From positions 2,062,052 to 2,126,051 of the forward strand of contig NZ_DS990556.1 in assembly GCF_000155635.1 (NCBI RefSeq): a stretch of DNA of 64,000 nucleotides, written 5' to 3'. How positions within the stretch are numbered: the stretch's first letter is position 1; every line of letters begins with the position of its first letter. Positions 39,441 through 49,185 of the stretch are shown here, in pieces. This stretch comes from Cyanobium sp. PCC 7001 (GTDB lineage: Bacteria > Cyanobacteriota > Cyanobacteriia > PCC-6307 > Cyanobiaceae). The position numbers were made by a program, and so were the translations under genes. The notes beneath the pieces were generated by a model. It worked only from the letters and a program-made list of their open reading frames with translations. It searched no databases and was not told the DNA's origin.

Positions 39441-40484
39441 ATGACGCTCGCTCTCGCCCCCTCCCCTTCCGCCGTCGCCGCCGCGACGCGGCCGGTCTCC
39501 GCTCCGGCCCGCTCCGTGCCTGCCTTGGACGGCGATCTGGTGCGCAGCTACCTGCGGGACATCGGCCGGGTGCCGCTGCTGACCCACGAGCAGGAGATCA
39601 CGCTGGGCCGCCAGGTGCAGGAGCTGATGGCGCTGGAGGAGATGGAGCAGGAGCTGACGATGCGGGCTGGGGGAACGGCACCGAGCGCGGCGGAGCTGGC
39701 GAAGGCGGCGGGCCTGAGCCCGGCGGTGCTGAAGAAGCGTCTGCAGGCGGGCCGCCGGGCCAAGGAGCGGATGGTGGCGGCGAATCTGCGGCTGGTGGTG
39801 AGCGTGGCGAAGAAGTACACCAAGCGGAACATGGAGCTGCTGGATCTGATCCAGGAGGGAACGATCGGCCTGGTGCGGGGCGTGGAGAAGTTCGACCCGA
39901 CGCGGGGCTACAAGTTCAGTACGTATGCGTACTGGTGGATCCGCCAGGGGATCACGCGGGCGATTGCGGAGAAGAGCCGCACGATCCGTCTGCCGATCCA
40001 CATCACCGAGACGCTGAACAAGCTGAAGAAGGGCCAGCGCGAACTGAGCCAGGAGCTGGGCCGCACGCCGACGGTGACGGAGCTGGCGGGGTATGTGGAG
40101 CTGCCGGAGGAGGAGGTGAAGGACCTGCTGTGCCGCGCGCGTCAGCCGGTGAGTCTGGAGACGAAGGTGGGGGATGGGGAGGACACGGAGCTGCTGGATC
40201 TGCTGGCGGGGGATGGGGAGTTGCCGGAGGAGCGTGTGGACGGGGAGTGCCTGAAGGGAGACCTGCGGGCGCTGCTGGAGCAGCTGCCGGAGCTGCAGGG
40301 GCGGGTGCTGAAGATGCGCTACGGCATCGATCCCCAGTCGGCCGAGATGGCCGAGCCCATGAGCCTCACCGGCATCGGCCGCATCCTGGGCATCAGCCGC
40401 GACCGGGTGCGCAACCTCGAGCGCGACGGTCTGGCGGGCCTGCGCCGGCTCAGCAGTGCAGTCGAGGCCTACGTGGCCAGCTGA
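39441..40484 (+). CDS. Group 2 RNA polymerase sigma factor (RpoD-like)
   Basis: A 347-residue sigma-70 family protein. Region 1.2 is [20 protein letters not shown]. Region 2 runs from [20 protein letters not shown] to [14 protein letters not shown]. Region 3 has [16 protein letters not shown]. Region 4 has the less usual [20 protein letters not shown], where the principal factor has RERIRQIE. Short region 1.1 and this region 4 mark a non-essential group 2 factor. The central part (about 39580-40310) uses mostly G-ended codons (Ala GCG, Thr ACG), while both ends use C-ended ones like the neighbours. Confidence 0.92.
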   Translation: MTLALAPSPSAVAAATRPVSAPARSVPALDGDLVRSYLRDIGRVPLLTHEQEITLGRQVQELMALEEMEQELTMRAGGTAPSAAELAKAAGLSPAVLKKRLQAGRRAKERMVAANLRLVVSVAKKYTKRNMELLDLIQEGTIGLVRGVEKFDPTRGYKFSTYAYWWIRQGITRAIAEKSRTIRLPIHITETLNKLKKGQRELSQELGRTPTVTELAGYVELPEEEVKDLLCRARQPVSLETKVGDGEDTELLDLLAGDGELPEERVDGECLKGDLRALLEQLPELQGRVLKMRYGIDPQSAEMAEPMSLTGIGRILGISRDRVRNLERDGLAGLRRLSSAVEAYVAS

Positions 40485-40510
40485 TGGGGCCAGCTGATAG
40501 GGCCAGCTGA
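40475..40510 (+). repeat. Three copies of a stop-containing decamer
   Basis: GGCCAGCTGA occurs at 40475, 40488 and 40501, a 13-bp period. The first copy contains the natural stop of the sigma-factor gene. Because 13 is not a multiple of three, the three TGA triplets fall in the three different frames. This is seen directly; its purpose is unknown. Confidence 0.75.
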
Positions 40511-40592
40511 GGTGGCCTGCCGGGCAGCGCGCTTTCCAGGGTTAGTTTCGGTCGCTGAGCGCCCCGGGGCGCTCCTGTCCTGAGCCCTGCCC

Positions 40593-41945
40593 ATGCCCTC
40601 CGAGTCGCTGTTGTCCTGGCTGGAAGGCCGCCGCGGGCTCTGCGACATGACCGTCCGGGAGATTCCCTGGCAGCAGTCCGGCGAGTGGCGCTACCGGGAT
40701 GGGGCGCTGCAGCACAACTCCGGTGGCTTCTTCAGCATCGTGGGCGTGGAGGCCACCGCCGGCGGCCGCACCACCCTGCGCCAGCCCCTGATCAACCAGC
40801 CCGAGGTGGGCATCCTCGGCTTCCTGCTGCAGCGGCGCGGCGGCGAACCCCATCTGCTGATCCAGGCCAAGCCCGAGCCCGGCAACATCGGTCTCGCCCA
40901 GGCCGCCCCCTCGGTGCAGGCCACCCGCAGCAACTACAAGCGGCTGCACCACGGCAAGCCCACCCCCTTCCTCCAGTACTTCACCGGCGATCCGGCAGCC
41001 ACGCTGCGGGCTGACAGCCTGCAGTCGGAGCAGGGCACCCGTTTCCTGGGCAAGTACAACCGCAACATGACGGTGGAGCTGCCCGGCGACCTGGAGCTGG
41101 ACCTCGACGACGTGTACCGCTGGGCGCCGGTGCGGGAGGTGTGCGCCCTGCTGGTGAGTGATTTCCAGATCAACACCGATGCCCGCTCCGTGCTCGCCTC
41201 CTCCGACTGGTCGGCCCTGGCCGGTGGCGAGGGTCCCTTCGGCCGCTGCCGGGGGGAGGGCGGATTCGGCGAGGCCCTGCTGCGCTCCTATGCCTCCGGC
41301 CCGGAGCAGGAGCACAGCAGCGATGCCCTGATCCTCCAGCGCCTCGAGGCGCTGCGGGCCGCCCATCCATTCGCTGTGGCCACCGTTCCGCTCGACGACC
41401 AGGTGGACTGGCTGGAGGGCCGCCAGCTCCGCCTGCTCGGGCCCGCCGGCAGCTTCGACGTGCGCCAGGTGGCGGTGAGCTCCAGCGAGCGCGAGGTGCG
41501 CAGCTGGGACCAGCCGATCGTGGCCCAGGAGCGGGAGGGCACGGCCGTGCTGCTGGCGCGGGAGTTCGATGGCGTGCTACACCTGCTGTTCCGCTGCCGC
41601 GCCGAGATCGGCTTCAAGGAGGGCTTCCAGTACGGACCGGCGCTGCAGGATGCCGGCGGCGCCCCCTCGCCGGTGCCGGAGCTCGATGCCGAGGAGGAGC
41701 TGCTGGAGGCGCTGCACCGGCGCTCCACCCCCGTGCTCTCCAATCTCCACTCCGACGAGGGCGGCCGTTTCTACCGCTCGGTGGCCCGCTACACCATCGC
41801 CCTGCTCGATTCCGCCGAGGCGCCGCCCCAGTCCCCCTCGCTCAGCTGGATGACCCTGGCCCAGATCGAGCGGCTGGTGAAGCGCCAGGGGGTGTTCTCC
41901 AACGAAGCCCGCAGCCTGATCTCCATGCTGCTGGCCTACCTCTGA
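40593..41945 (+). CDS. NDP-hexose 2,3-dehydratase family protein
   Basis: A 450-residue protein of the EvaA/TylCVI family, which removes water across C2-C3 of dTDP-4-keto-6-deoxyglucose on the way to 2-deoxy sugars. The family's internal duplication is visible. QPLINQPEVGILGFLLQRR with HLLIQAKPEPG in the first half is mirrored by QPIVAQEREGTAVLLARE with HLLFRCRAEIG in the second. GTRFLGKYNRN and TPVLSNLHSDEGGRFYRS are further family motifs. No partner 3-ketoreductase or aminotransferase lies nearby, but RfbA and RfbB, encoded 28-33 kb upstream, could supply the substrate. The next gene is a glycosyltransferase, 4 bp on. Confidence 0.88.
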   Translation: MPSESLLSWLEGRRGLCDMTVREIPWQQSGEWRYRDGALQHNSGGFFSIVGVEATAGGRTTLRQPLINQPEVGILGFLLQRRGGEPHLLIQAKPEPGNIGLAQAAPSVQATRSNYKRLHHGKPTPFLQYFTGDPAATLRADSLQSEQGTRFLGKYNRNMTVELPGDLELDLDDVYRWAPVREVCALLVSDFQINTDARSVLASSDWSALAGGEGPFGRCRGEGGFGEALLRSYASGPEQEHSSDALILQRLEALRAAHPFAVATVPLDDQVDWLEGRQLRLLGPAGSFDVRQVAVSSSEREVRSWDQPIVAQEREGTAVLLAREFDGVLHLLFRCRAEIGFKEGFQYGPALQDAGGAPSPVPELDAEEELLEALHRRSTPVLSNLHSDEGGRFYRSVARYTIALLDSAEAPPQSPSLSWMTLAQIERLVKRQGVFSNEARSLISMLLAYL

Positions 41946-41949
41946 GCCC

Positions 41950-43014
41950 ATGGCCGCCCCCACGCCCGCAGCCACCCCCGCCCCCGCGCCCCGCGTCAGC
42001 CTCGTGATTGCCACCTACCGGCGGGTGGATGCCCTGCGCAGCACCCTGCGGGCCCTGCAGCTGCAGACCTGTCCCGACTGGGAAGCGGTGGTGGTGGGCG
42101 ACTGCTGCGACCCCGACACCGGCGCCATGCTCGAGCAGCTGGGCGATCCGCGCCTGTGTTACTACAACCTCACCGAGCGCTTCGGGGAGCAGTCGGGCCC
42201 CAATTCCTTCGGCCTGGCCCTGGTGCGCGCGCCGGTGGTGTGTTTCCTCAACCACGACGACCTGCTGCTGCCCGACCACCTGGAGCAGGGCCTGCGGCGC
42301 CTGGAGCAGGCCCGGGCCGATGTGCTCCTGGCTCCGGCCCTGAAGCTGGTGAACTGCCACGAGGATCCGGAAGGCCGCATCCGGCCCGTGTTCATGAAGC
42401 GGATCACGCTGGGGCCGGCCCTGCGCGATCTGCGCATGCTGCTGCGGCGTGAGGATCTCTTCTACGACCCCAGCAGCTTCTGGCTGGTGCGCACCGCCTT
42501 CGCCCGCCGGGTGGGCACTTGGACCCACTCCAGCCGGCTGTGGCGCACCCCCCTGCGGGACTGGCTGTTGCGCGCCTGGCGCCGCGGTGGCCGCTTCGCC
42601 TTCACGCCCGAGCTGGCCGGCATCCGGGTGGTGACCCACAACCACCGCGGCAGCCGCCGCCGCTACAACGCCGTGACCCCCGAACACCAGCGCCTCGTCC
42701 GTCTGTTCGAATCCCTCCCCCCTGAGCAGGTCCGGGAGCGCGTGCCCCGCCGGATGCGGGAGAAGGCGGCGCTGCTGGGCCGGCCGCTGCGGCGCCGGGA
42801 CCGGCCGGCCGAGGTCACGCTCGGCCTGCGCCTCCAGGCCCTGCTGTTCCGGGTGTTCGGGCTCGATTGGCAGGTGCTGCGCTGGCGCTCCCAGGGGGTG
42901 AAACCCGGCGCCTTCCACTCCCGTCTGCTGCGGCTGCGCACCGGCGAAACCCTCGCGGCCGTGCCGGATCTCTCCACCCTGCTGGCGGATCCGGAGCGCT
43001 ACCGGGTGGTCTGA
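41950..43014 (+). CDS. Glycosyltransferase family 2
   Basis: A 354-residue protein. After an Ala/Pro-rich start it shows RVSLVIATYRRVDALRSTL, WEAVVVGDCCDPDTG and FLNHDDLLLPDHL, the GT-A donor-site motifs (metal-binding DD near residue 98). The C-terminal ~120 residues are basic and rich in Arg, with no recognised domain. It begins 4 bp after the 2,3-dehydratase stop, so the two probably act on the same unusual sugar. High GC and normal codon use indicate a long-resident pair. Confidence 0.88.
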   Translation: MAAPTPAATPAPAPRVSLVIATYRRVDALRSTLRALQLQTCPDWEAVVVGDCCDPDTGAMLEQLGDPRLCYYNLTERFGEQSGPNSFGLALVRAPVVCFLNHDDLLLPDHLEQGLRRLEQARADVLLAPALKLVNCHEDPEGRIRPVFMKRITLGPALRDLRMLLRREDLFYDPSSFWLVRTAFARRVGTWTHSSRLWRTPLRDWLLRAWRRGGRFAFTPELAGIRVVTHNHRGSRRRYNAVTPEHQRLVRLFESLPPEQVRERVPRRMREKAALLGRPLRRRDRPAEVTLGLRLQALLFRVFGLDWQVLRWRSQGVKPGAFHSRLLRLRTGETLAAVPDLSTLLADPERYRVV

Positions 43015-43066
43015 CCCGGGAACACCCAGCTCCGGGCGGGTCGGCCCCGAGGCACCGGCGCCGGGA

Positions 43067-44161
43067 TCAGTCGGCGAGCTCCTGGCTGGCGTCGGGCGTG
43101 GGTGCCATCAGCGCCTGCATCGGCTTGGCCACGAAGGAGGTGTGCCCTGCCAGGGCCGTGAGGTCAAGACGCACGTAGTCCATGCCGCCACCATCGCGCA
43201 GGAAGAGCAGTCGCCGTTCCAGGTCAGACAGGCTCGTCCAGGATGTGAACTCCGTGGGTGCCTGGGGAACGGCCACGCCCTCCACCTGCAGGTGCTCCAC
43301 TCCCTCCTGGGGCGGATCCACGGTGATGCCCCGCGGTCGGTCGAAGTTGTTCATCAGATGGGCGACCATGCGCACGGCCTGATCCGCATCCGACTGCTTT
43401 TCGGCGAACTGGGCATAGAACGCCGCGCGGATGAAGCGATCCGGCGAGGTGTCCGTCACCGGCAGGCCGGCTTTGGCGACGCCTGAGCCCGGCTGCACCG
43501 CTTGAAAGGAACCGAAGAGCGCCCTGGACCGGTCGATGTTGTCGAGAAAGGTGTAGTTGTTGAGATTGGTGAGGTGCCACGAGAACTGCGGTGCGTTGGT
43601 GAGCACGCCCACCGGGTTGTCGAGGACCGTGCGCTGGCCCTTGTGAAACTCCACAACCAGGCTGTCGCCGCCTGCGTCGTGGATGCCGTAGTGGAAGGGC
43701 ATCTCCAGACCGCCGAGGATCGGAATCCGCGGCAGCAGCACGGGCTGGGATTCCAGTGCGGCCCTCACCTCGGCCACCGTGGCGAACTGGCCCAGGGCCC
43801 ACACCCCCAGGTCTGCCGCCGAGAGCACGGCCTTGTCCTGATCCACCGCCGCCTGGGGACCGCCGGCCGCTGCGTAGGCCTGCACACTCACAGACAGCCC
43901 GGCGCTGTTCAGTCCTTCGATCACCTTGAGCTCGCCCGGCCCGGGTTTCCGCTCCGGCGCCGGTGCCTCCGCTGGCATGGTCACCGCCAGCACGGCAAAG
44001 CGGTTGGTCCAGCGCAGCGCTGGATGGCCGGGAAACGCTGACTCCAGCTCCAGCCCCTCCGGAAAGCGTGCCACCAGGTAGGGGAGATCAATCGTGAGTT
44101 CGAGCGTGCGGCCCACATAGGCCCGACCGGCACGGTCGCGATAGAGGAGTGATGTGCACAT
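43067..44161 (-). CDS. Choloylglycine hydrolase/penicillin acylase family protein
   Basis: A 364-residue Ntn hydrolase. The ATG at 44161 is followed at once by Cys (MCTSLLYRD), so removing Met exposes the catalytic N-terminal Cys2. Arg18 in VGRTLEL and the Asn-containing LTNAPQFSWHLTNL also match the family. The usual Asp21 is Glu here. Members cleave linear amides: bile salts, penicillin V or acyl-homoserine lactones. A bile-salt role is implausible in a cyanobacterium, so signal or lipid amide cleavage is more likely. No signal peptide precedes Cys2. It diverges from mutY. Confidence 0.87.
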   Translation of the reverse strand: MCTSLLYRDRAGRAYVGRTLELTIDLPYLVARFPEGLELESAFPGHPALRWTNRFAVLAVTMPAEAPAPERKPGPGELKVIEGLNSAGLSVSVQAYAAAGGPQAAVDQDKAVLSAADLGVWALGQFATVAEVRAALESQPVLLPRIPILGGLEMPFHYGIHDAGGDSLVVEFHKGQRTVLDNPVGVLTNAPQFSWHLTNLNNYTFLDNIDRSRALFGSFQAVQPGSGVAKAGLPVTDTSPDRFIRAAFYAQFAEKQSDADQAVRMVAHLMNNFDRPRGITVDPPQEGVEHLQVEGVAVPQAPTEFTSWTSLSDLERRLLFLRDGGGMDYVRLDLTALAGHTSFVAKPMQALMAPTPDASQELAD

Positions 44162-44267
44162 GGATCGCTGCCTGCCGGTCTGGCCAGCATCCGGACCCGG
44201 TTGTTGTCCGGGCCGCCGGGTTGATGCCATCCCCTGGCAGGGTTGCCGGAATCCTTGGCTGCTGACA

Positions 44268-45437
44268 GTGGGAGATGCGAGCTGGGACGCGTTCGCCGCG
44301 CTGGCGCCGCAGCTGCGCCGGCGGCTCCTGGCCTGGTGGGCGGGCTCAGGCCGCCACACCCTTCCCTGGAAGCTGCGGGGGGATGGTGGCCGGCCCCGTG
44401 GCGGGGAGGGCCTCGACCCCTATCCGATCTGGGTGGCCGAGGTGATGCTGCAGCAGACCCAGCTGCGGGTGGCCCTGCCCTACTGGCAGCGCTGGATGAC
44501 CCACGTGCCCGGCCTGGAGGTGTTGGCGGCGGCAGAGGAGCGCGATCTGCTGCTCCTCTGGCAGGGTCTGGGCTACTACTCCCGCGCCCGGCGTCTCCAG
44601 CAGGGGGCGCAGCAACTGCTGGGCCAGACCTGGCCCCGCGATCTGGCCGACTGGCTGGCGCTGCCGGGGATCGGCCCCAGCACCGCCGGCAGCATCCTCT
44701 CCTCGGCGTTTGATCTGCCCTTCGCGATCCTGGACGGCAATGTCAAGCGGGTGCTGGCCCGCCTCACCGCCAGCCCGCGGCCGCCGGCGCGTCAGCTCGC
44801 GGGGCTCTGGCAGCTGAGCGAGGCCCTGCTCGATCGGCGGCGGCCCCGGGACTTCAACCAGGCGCTGATGGATCTGGGCGCCACCGTGTGCACCCCCCGT
44901 CAGCCCCGCTGCGGTGCCTGTCCCTGGCAGGGGCACTGCGCTGCCTACGCTGCCGGCGACCCCGCCCGCTTCCCCGTGAAGGACGCTCCCCGCCCGCTGC
45001 CCTTCCAGGTGATCGGCGTGGGGGTGGTGCTCAACGACGCCGGCGAGGTGCTGATCGATCAGCGCCTGCCGGAGGGGCTGCTGGGGGGGCTGTGGGAATT
45101 CCCGGGCGGCAAGCAGGAGGCCGATGAGCCGATCGAGGCCACCATCGCCCGGGAGCTGCGGGAGGAGCTGGCGATCGAGGCCGAGGTGGGCCAGGAGCTG
45201 ATCAGCCTGGAGCACGCCTACAGCCACAAACGCCTGCGCTTCGTGGTGCACCTGTGCCGCTGGCTCGGCGGTGAACCCCAGCCCCTGGCCAGTCAGCAGG
45301 TGCGCTGGGTGCAGCCCTGCCAGCTCGCCGACTACCCCTTCCCGGCCGCTAACGCCCGCATCATCACGGCCCTGCTGGAGCATCTGGAGGCCGCCGCGTC
45401 TGCCGGCGGCGCGTCCAGTGCTGACGCTGCCGCCTGA
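44268..45437 (+). CDS. mutY: A/G-specific adenine DNA glycosylase
   Basis: Removes adenine mispaired with 8-oxoguanine. About 389 residues from the GTG at 44268; the frame is open further upstream but there overlaps the divergent hydrolase start. The catalytic Glu is in EVMLQQTQLR, the helix-hairpin-helix is LPGIGPSTAGSIL and the Asp is in LDGNVKRVLARL. The 4Fe-4S ligands follow the C-x6-C-x2-C-x5-C spacing in CTPRQPRCGACPWQGHC. The C-terminal domain keeps a complete Nudix box (GGKQEADEPIEATIARELRE, then EL), which most MutY proteins have lost. PfkB kinase follows 35 bp on. Confidence 0.94.
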   Translation: MGDASWDAFAALAPQLRRRLLAWWAGSGRHTLPWKLRGDGGRPRGGEGLDPYPIWVAEVMLQQTQLRVALPYWQRWMTHVPGLEVLAAAEERDLLLLWQGLGYYSRARRLQQGAQQLLGQTWPRDLADWLALPGIGPSTAGSILSSAFDLPFAILDGNVKRVLARLTASPRPPARQLAGLWQLSEALLDRRRPRDFNQALMDLGATVCTPRQPRCGACPWQGHCAAYAAGDPARFPVKDAPRPLPFQVIGVGVVLNDAGEVLIDQRLPEGLLGGLWEFPGGKQEADEPIEATIARELREELAIEAEVGQELISLEHAYSHKRLRFVVHLCRWLGGEPQPLASQQVRWVQPCQLADYPFPAANARIITALLEHLEAAASAGGASSADAAA

Positions 45438-45472
45438 ACCGGTCAGCCTGGAGGCAGACGAACCGCAGCCTG

Positions 45473-46507
45473 ATGGTCGCGTCCCCTTCGGTGCTCTGCC
45501 TCGGGGAGGCCCTGGTGGACCGCCTGGGCCCGCCCGGCGGCGATCCGGCCACGGCCGATCCCGATCAGATCGACGACCGTCTCGGCGGGGCGCCGGCCAA
45601 TGTGGCCTGTGCCCTGGCCCGCCTGGGCACCCCGGTGGCGTTCCTGGGGAGGCTCGGCCAGGACCCGATCGGCGAGGCATTCGCCGGGCTGTTCGCCGGC
45701 CGTGGGGTCAACACCGCCGCCCTGCAATGGGACCCGCGGCGCCCCTCCCGGGTGGTGCTGGTGCGGCGTGACCGGCAGGGTGATCGCCAGTTCGGCGGTT
45801 TTGCGGGGGATCGGGGCGACGGATTCGCCGATGAGGCCCTGGAGGCCGAACCCCTCGCCGCAGCCCTGGCGGGGGACGGCGGACTGCTGCATGGGGCCGC
45901 CTGGCTGCTGGTGGGCACCATCCCCCTGGCCAGGCCGGCCGCGGCGGCTGCCCTGCGGCGGGCCGTGGCCCTGGCCGCCGCGGCCGGGGTGGCGATCGCG
46001 GTGGATGTGAACTGGCGCCCCACCTTCTGGGATGGGGCGGCGGCTCCCGACGCCCCCCCCAGCGAGGCCCAGCAGCAGCTGATCCTGGAGCTACTCGGCC
46101 AGGCCGCCCTGGTGAAGTGCGCGGCGGAGGAAGCCCTCTGGCTGTTCGGCCGCACTTCCCCCGAGGCGGTGCGGCAGGCCCTGCCCCGCCGGCCCGCCGT
46201 GGTGGTCACCGATGGAGCCAACCCCGTGCGCTGGACCTTTGGCGCCGCCACCGGGGAGCTGGCCGCCTTCCTGGTGGCCGTGGCCGACACCACCGGCGCC
46301 GGGGATGCCTTCACCGCGGGCGTGCTGCATGGCCTCTGCGCCCGTCCATCCCTGTTGCGGGGTGAGGACCCGGCCGGGGTTGTGGAGCTGATCCGTTTCG
46401 CCAGCGCCTGCGGGGCCCTGGTGTGCCAGGCGCCTGGAGCCATCGATCCCCAGCCCAGCGCGGAGGCCGTGGCGGGCTTCCTCAGCGGCCATTGGCAGCG
46501 GCCATAG
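45473..46507 (+). CDS. PfkB-family sugar kinase (fructokinase-like)
   Basis: A 344-residue ribokinase-fold enzyme. [14 protein letters not shown] and [17 protein letters not shown] form the substrate site, and [14 protein letters not shown] carries the catalytic Asp and the anion hole. The sequence [11 protein letters not shown] is typical of fructokinases. The reaction is ATP-dependent phosphorylation of a sugar, probably fructose released from sucrose, but the sugar is inferred. ATG at 45473. It converges with tsaE, leaving 8 bp. Confidence 0.9.
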   Translation: MVASPSVLCLGEALVDRLGPPGGDPATADPDQIDDRLGGAPANVACALARLGTPVAFLGRLGQDPIGEAFAGLFAGRGVNTAALQWDPRRPSRVVLVRRDRQGDRQFGGFAGDRGDGFADEALEAEPLAAALAGDGGLLHGAAWLLVGTIPLARPAAAAALRRAVALAAAAGVAIAVDVNWRPTFWDGAAAPDAPPSEAQQQLILELLGQAALVKCAAEEALWLFGRTSPEAVRQALPRRPAVVVTDGANPVRWTFGAATGELAAFLVAVADTTGAGDAFTAGVLHGLCARPSLLRGEDPAGVVELIRFASACGALVCQAPGAIDPQPSAEAVAGFLSGHWQRP

Positions 46508-46515
46508 CAGCGGCG

Positions 46516-46968
46516 TCAGCGCGGGGCCCACACCCGGGCCAGACGGCCCGCCTCAGGATCGCCCCCCTCCGGCAGCTCCAGCTCCACCTGCCAGGCCTCC
46601 GCGGGGATGAAGCTCAGCCGCTGCGGCCACTCCACCGCCAGCACCGCGCCCACCTCCCGCGCCGTTTCCTCCTCCTGGGCGAAGAGCTCATCGGCGGCGG
46701 CCGGCTGCTCCAGGCGGTAGAGATCGAGGTGCACAAGCGGGCCGTAGTGCTGGGCGAGGGCGAAGGTGGGGCTGGTGATCGGTTCGTCGATGCCGAGGGC
46801 CGCCGCCAGGCCCTGCACCAGGCAGGTCTTGCCCGCACCGAGGTCGCCCCGCAGCAGCACGATCGCCGGGCCTGGGGCGAGCAGGCCGGCCAGTTCGGCC
46901 CCCAAAGCGCGTGTGGCAGCGGCGTCGGCCAGCGACACACACCGGCAGAGCGGCACGGCAGGGCTCAC
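46516..46968 (-). CDS. tsaE: tRNA threonylcarbamoyladenosine protein TsaE
   Basis: A 150-residue P-loop ATPase that works with TsaB and TsaD to make t6A at position 37 of ANN-decoding tRNAs. Walker A is [18 protein letters not shown]. The segments [20 protein letters not shown] and AVEWPQRL are family hallmarks. The start is GTG at 46968. It diverges from ahcY with about 120 bp between. Confidence 0.94.
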   Translation of the reverse strand: MSPAVPLCRCVSLADAAATRALGAELAGLLAPGPAIVLLRGDLGAGKTCLVQGLAAALGIDEPITSPTFALAQHYGPLVHLDLYRLEQPAAADELFAQEEETAREVGAVLAVEWPQRLSFIPAEAWQVELELPEGGDPEAGRLARVWAPR

Positions 46969-47091
46969 GCGGATCTTGAACCTCTCTGTAGATTGCCGCT
47001 CAAGCGAGCCCGAAGCCTCGGCGTCTCCGCAGCACGTTCACCCCAACGCCCTCCCAGCCGGGAGCGAGCCGTTCTCTGGAGCCGAAGACCC

Positions 47092-48519
<1,428 letters not shown>

Positions 48520-48571
48520 TCCGCCAGGCTCGCTTCCGGCAGAGCGCTGGAACGAACCTCCCGCCCCATCA

Positions 48572-48599
48572 CCCACCGGTTCAGGCCGGTGGGTTTTTT
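48572..48599 (+). terminator. Rho-independent terminator after ahcY
   Basis: CCCACCGG (48572-48579) and CCGGTGGG (48586-48593) form an 8-bp GC-rich stem with the 6-base loop TTCAGG, followed directly by six T. It lies 53 bp after the ahcY stop, in the + orientation. It is the only textbook terminator noticed in the window. Confidence 0.92.
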
Positions 48600-48644
48600 C
48601 ATGGCCTTCAGATGGTCTGTCAGAACGCGGCCCTCAGGCGGCCC

Positions 48645-49052
48645 TCAGAACGGCACTTCCTCTTCGCTGGGCTCGCCACCCCCGAATCCGGAGCCACCCC
48701 CGTAGCCGCCGCCCCCGCCCATGGAGGCCTCGGCATCGCGGCGGGAGCCCAGCAGTTCCAGCCGGTCCACCCGGATCACGGGCTTGGTGCGCTCCTCGCC
48801 GCTGCTCCGATCGGTCCAGCGGTCGAGCTTGAAGCTGCCGATGATGCCCAGCAGCGAGCCCTTCTTCACGTAGTCGGCCGCCACCTGGGCCTGCTTGCCC
48901 CAGATCTCGAGGTTGAACCAGTCCGGTTCGTCGTCGCGGCTGCGGCGGTTCACCGCCAAGGTGAGGTTGGCCACCATGCTGCCGGATTCGAAGTAGCGCA
49001 CTTCGGGGTCGCGGCCGGCCCGGCCGACGAGGGTGATGGAATTAACGCCCAT
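48645..49052 (-). CDS. ssb: Single-stranded DNA-binding protein
   Basis: A 135-residue SSB. The OB fold starts VNSITLVGRAGRDPEVRYFE and contains WFNLEIWGKQAQVAADYVKK. A Gly-rich linker (about residues 111-126) leads to the acidic tip EEEVPF, which recruits partner repair proteins. ATG at 49052. The protein protects single-stranded DNA in replication and repair. It converges with ahcY across the terminator and diverges from mreB. Confidence 0.95.
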   Translation of the reverse strand: MGVNSITLVGRAGRDPEVRYFESGSMVANLTLAVNRRSRDDEPDWFNLEIWGKQAQVAADYVKKGSLLGIIGSFKLDRWTDRSSGEERTKPVIRVDRLELLGSRRDAEASMGGGGGYGGGSGFGGGEPSEEEVPF

Positions 49053-49185
49053 GGTGGGTCTCCTTGGTCTGTTGGATCAATGATGCGGCACCCCGGTCGG
49101 GGGCCTCACCGGTTCAGTTCCACCGGGCGGCACGGTTGGGGAGGGATCGGGTTGCCCCCCCTATGATTCGGGGCTGCCAGGCGGG

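Noticed and set aside
44154-44267. Upstream extension of mutY to position 44154
   Set aside because: The added 38 residues contain no family similarity, overlap the start of the divergent hydrolase and include many Cys and Trp residues unlike a MutY N-terminus.
46981-47091. SAH-responsive riboswitch before ahcY
   Set aside because: The leader was read for the conserved SAH-element core and did not match convincingly. A covariance-model search could still find another element.
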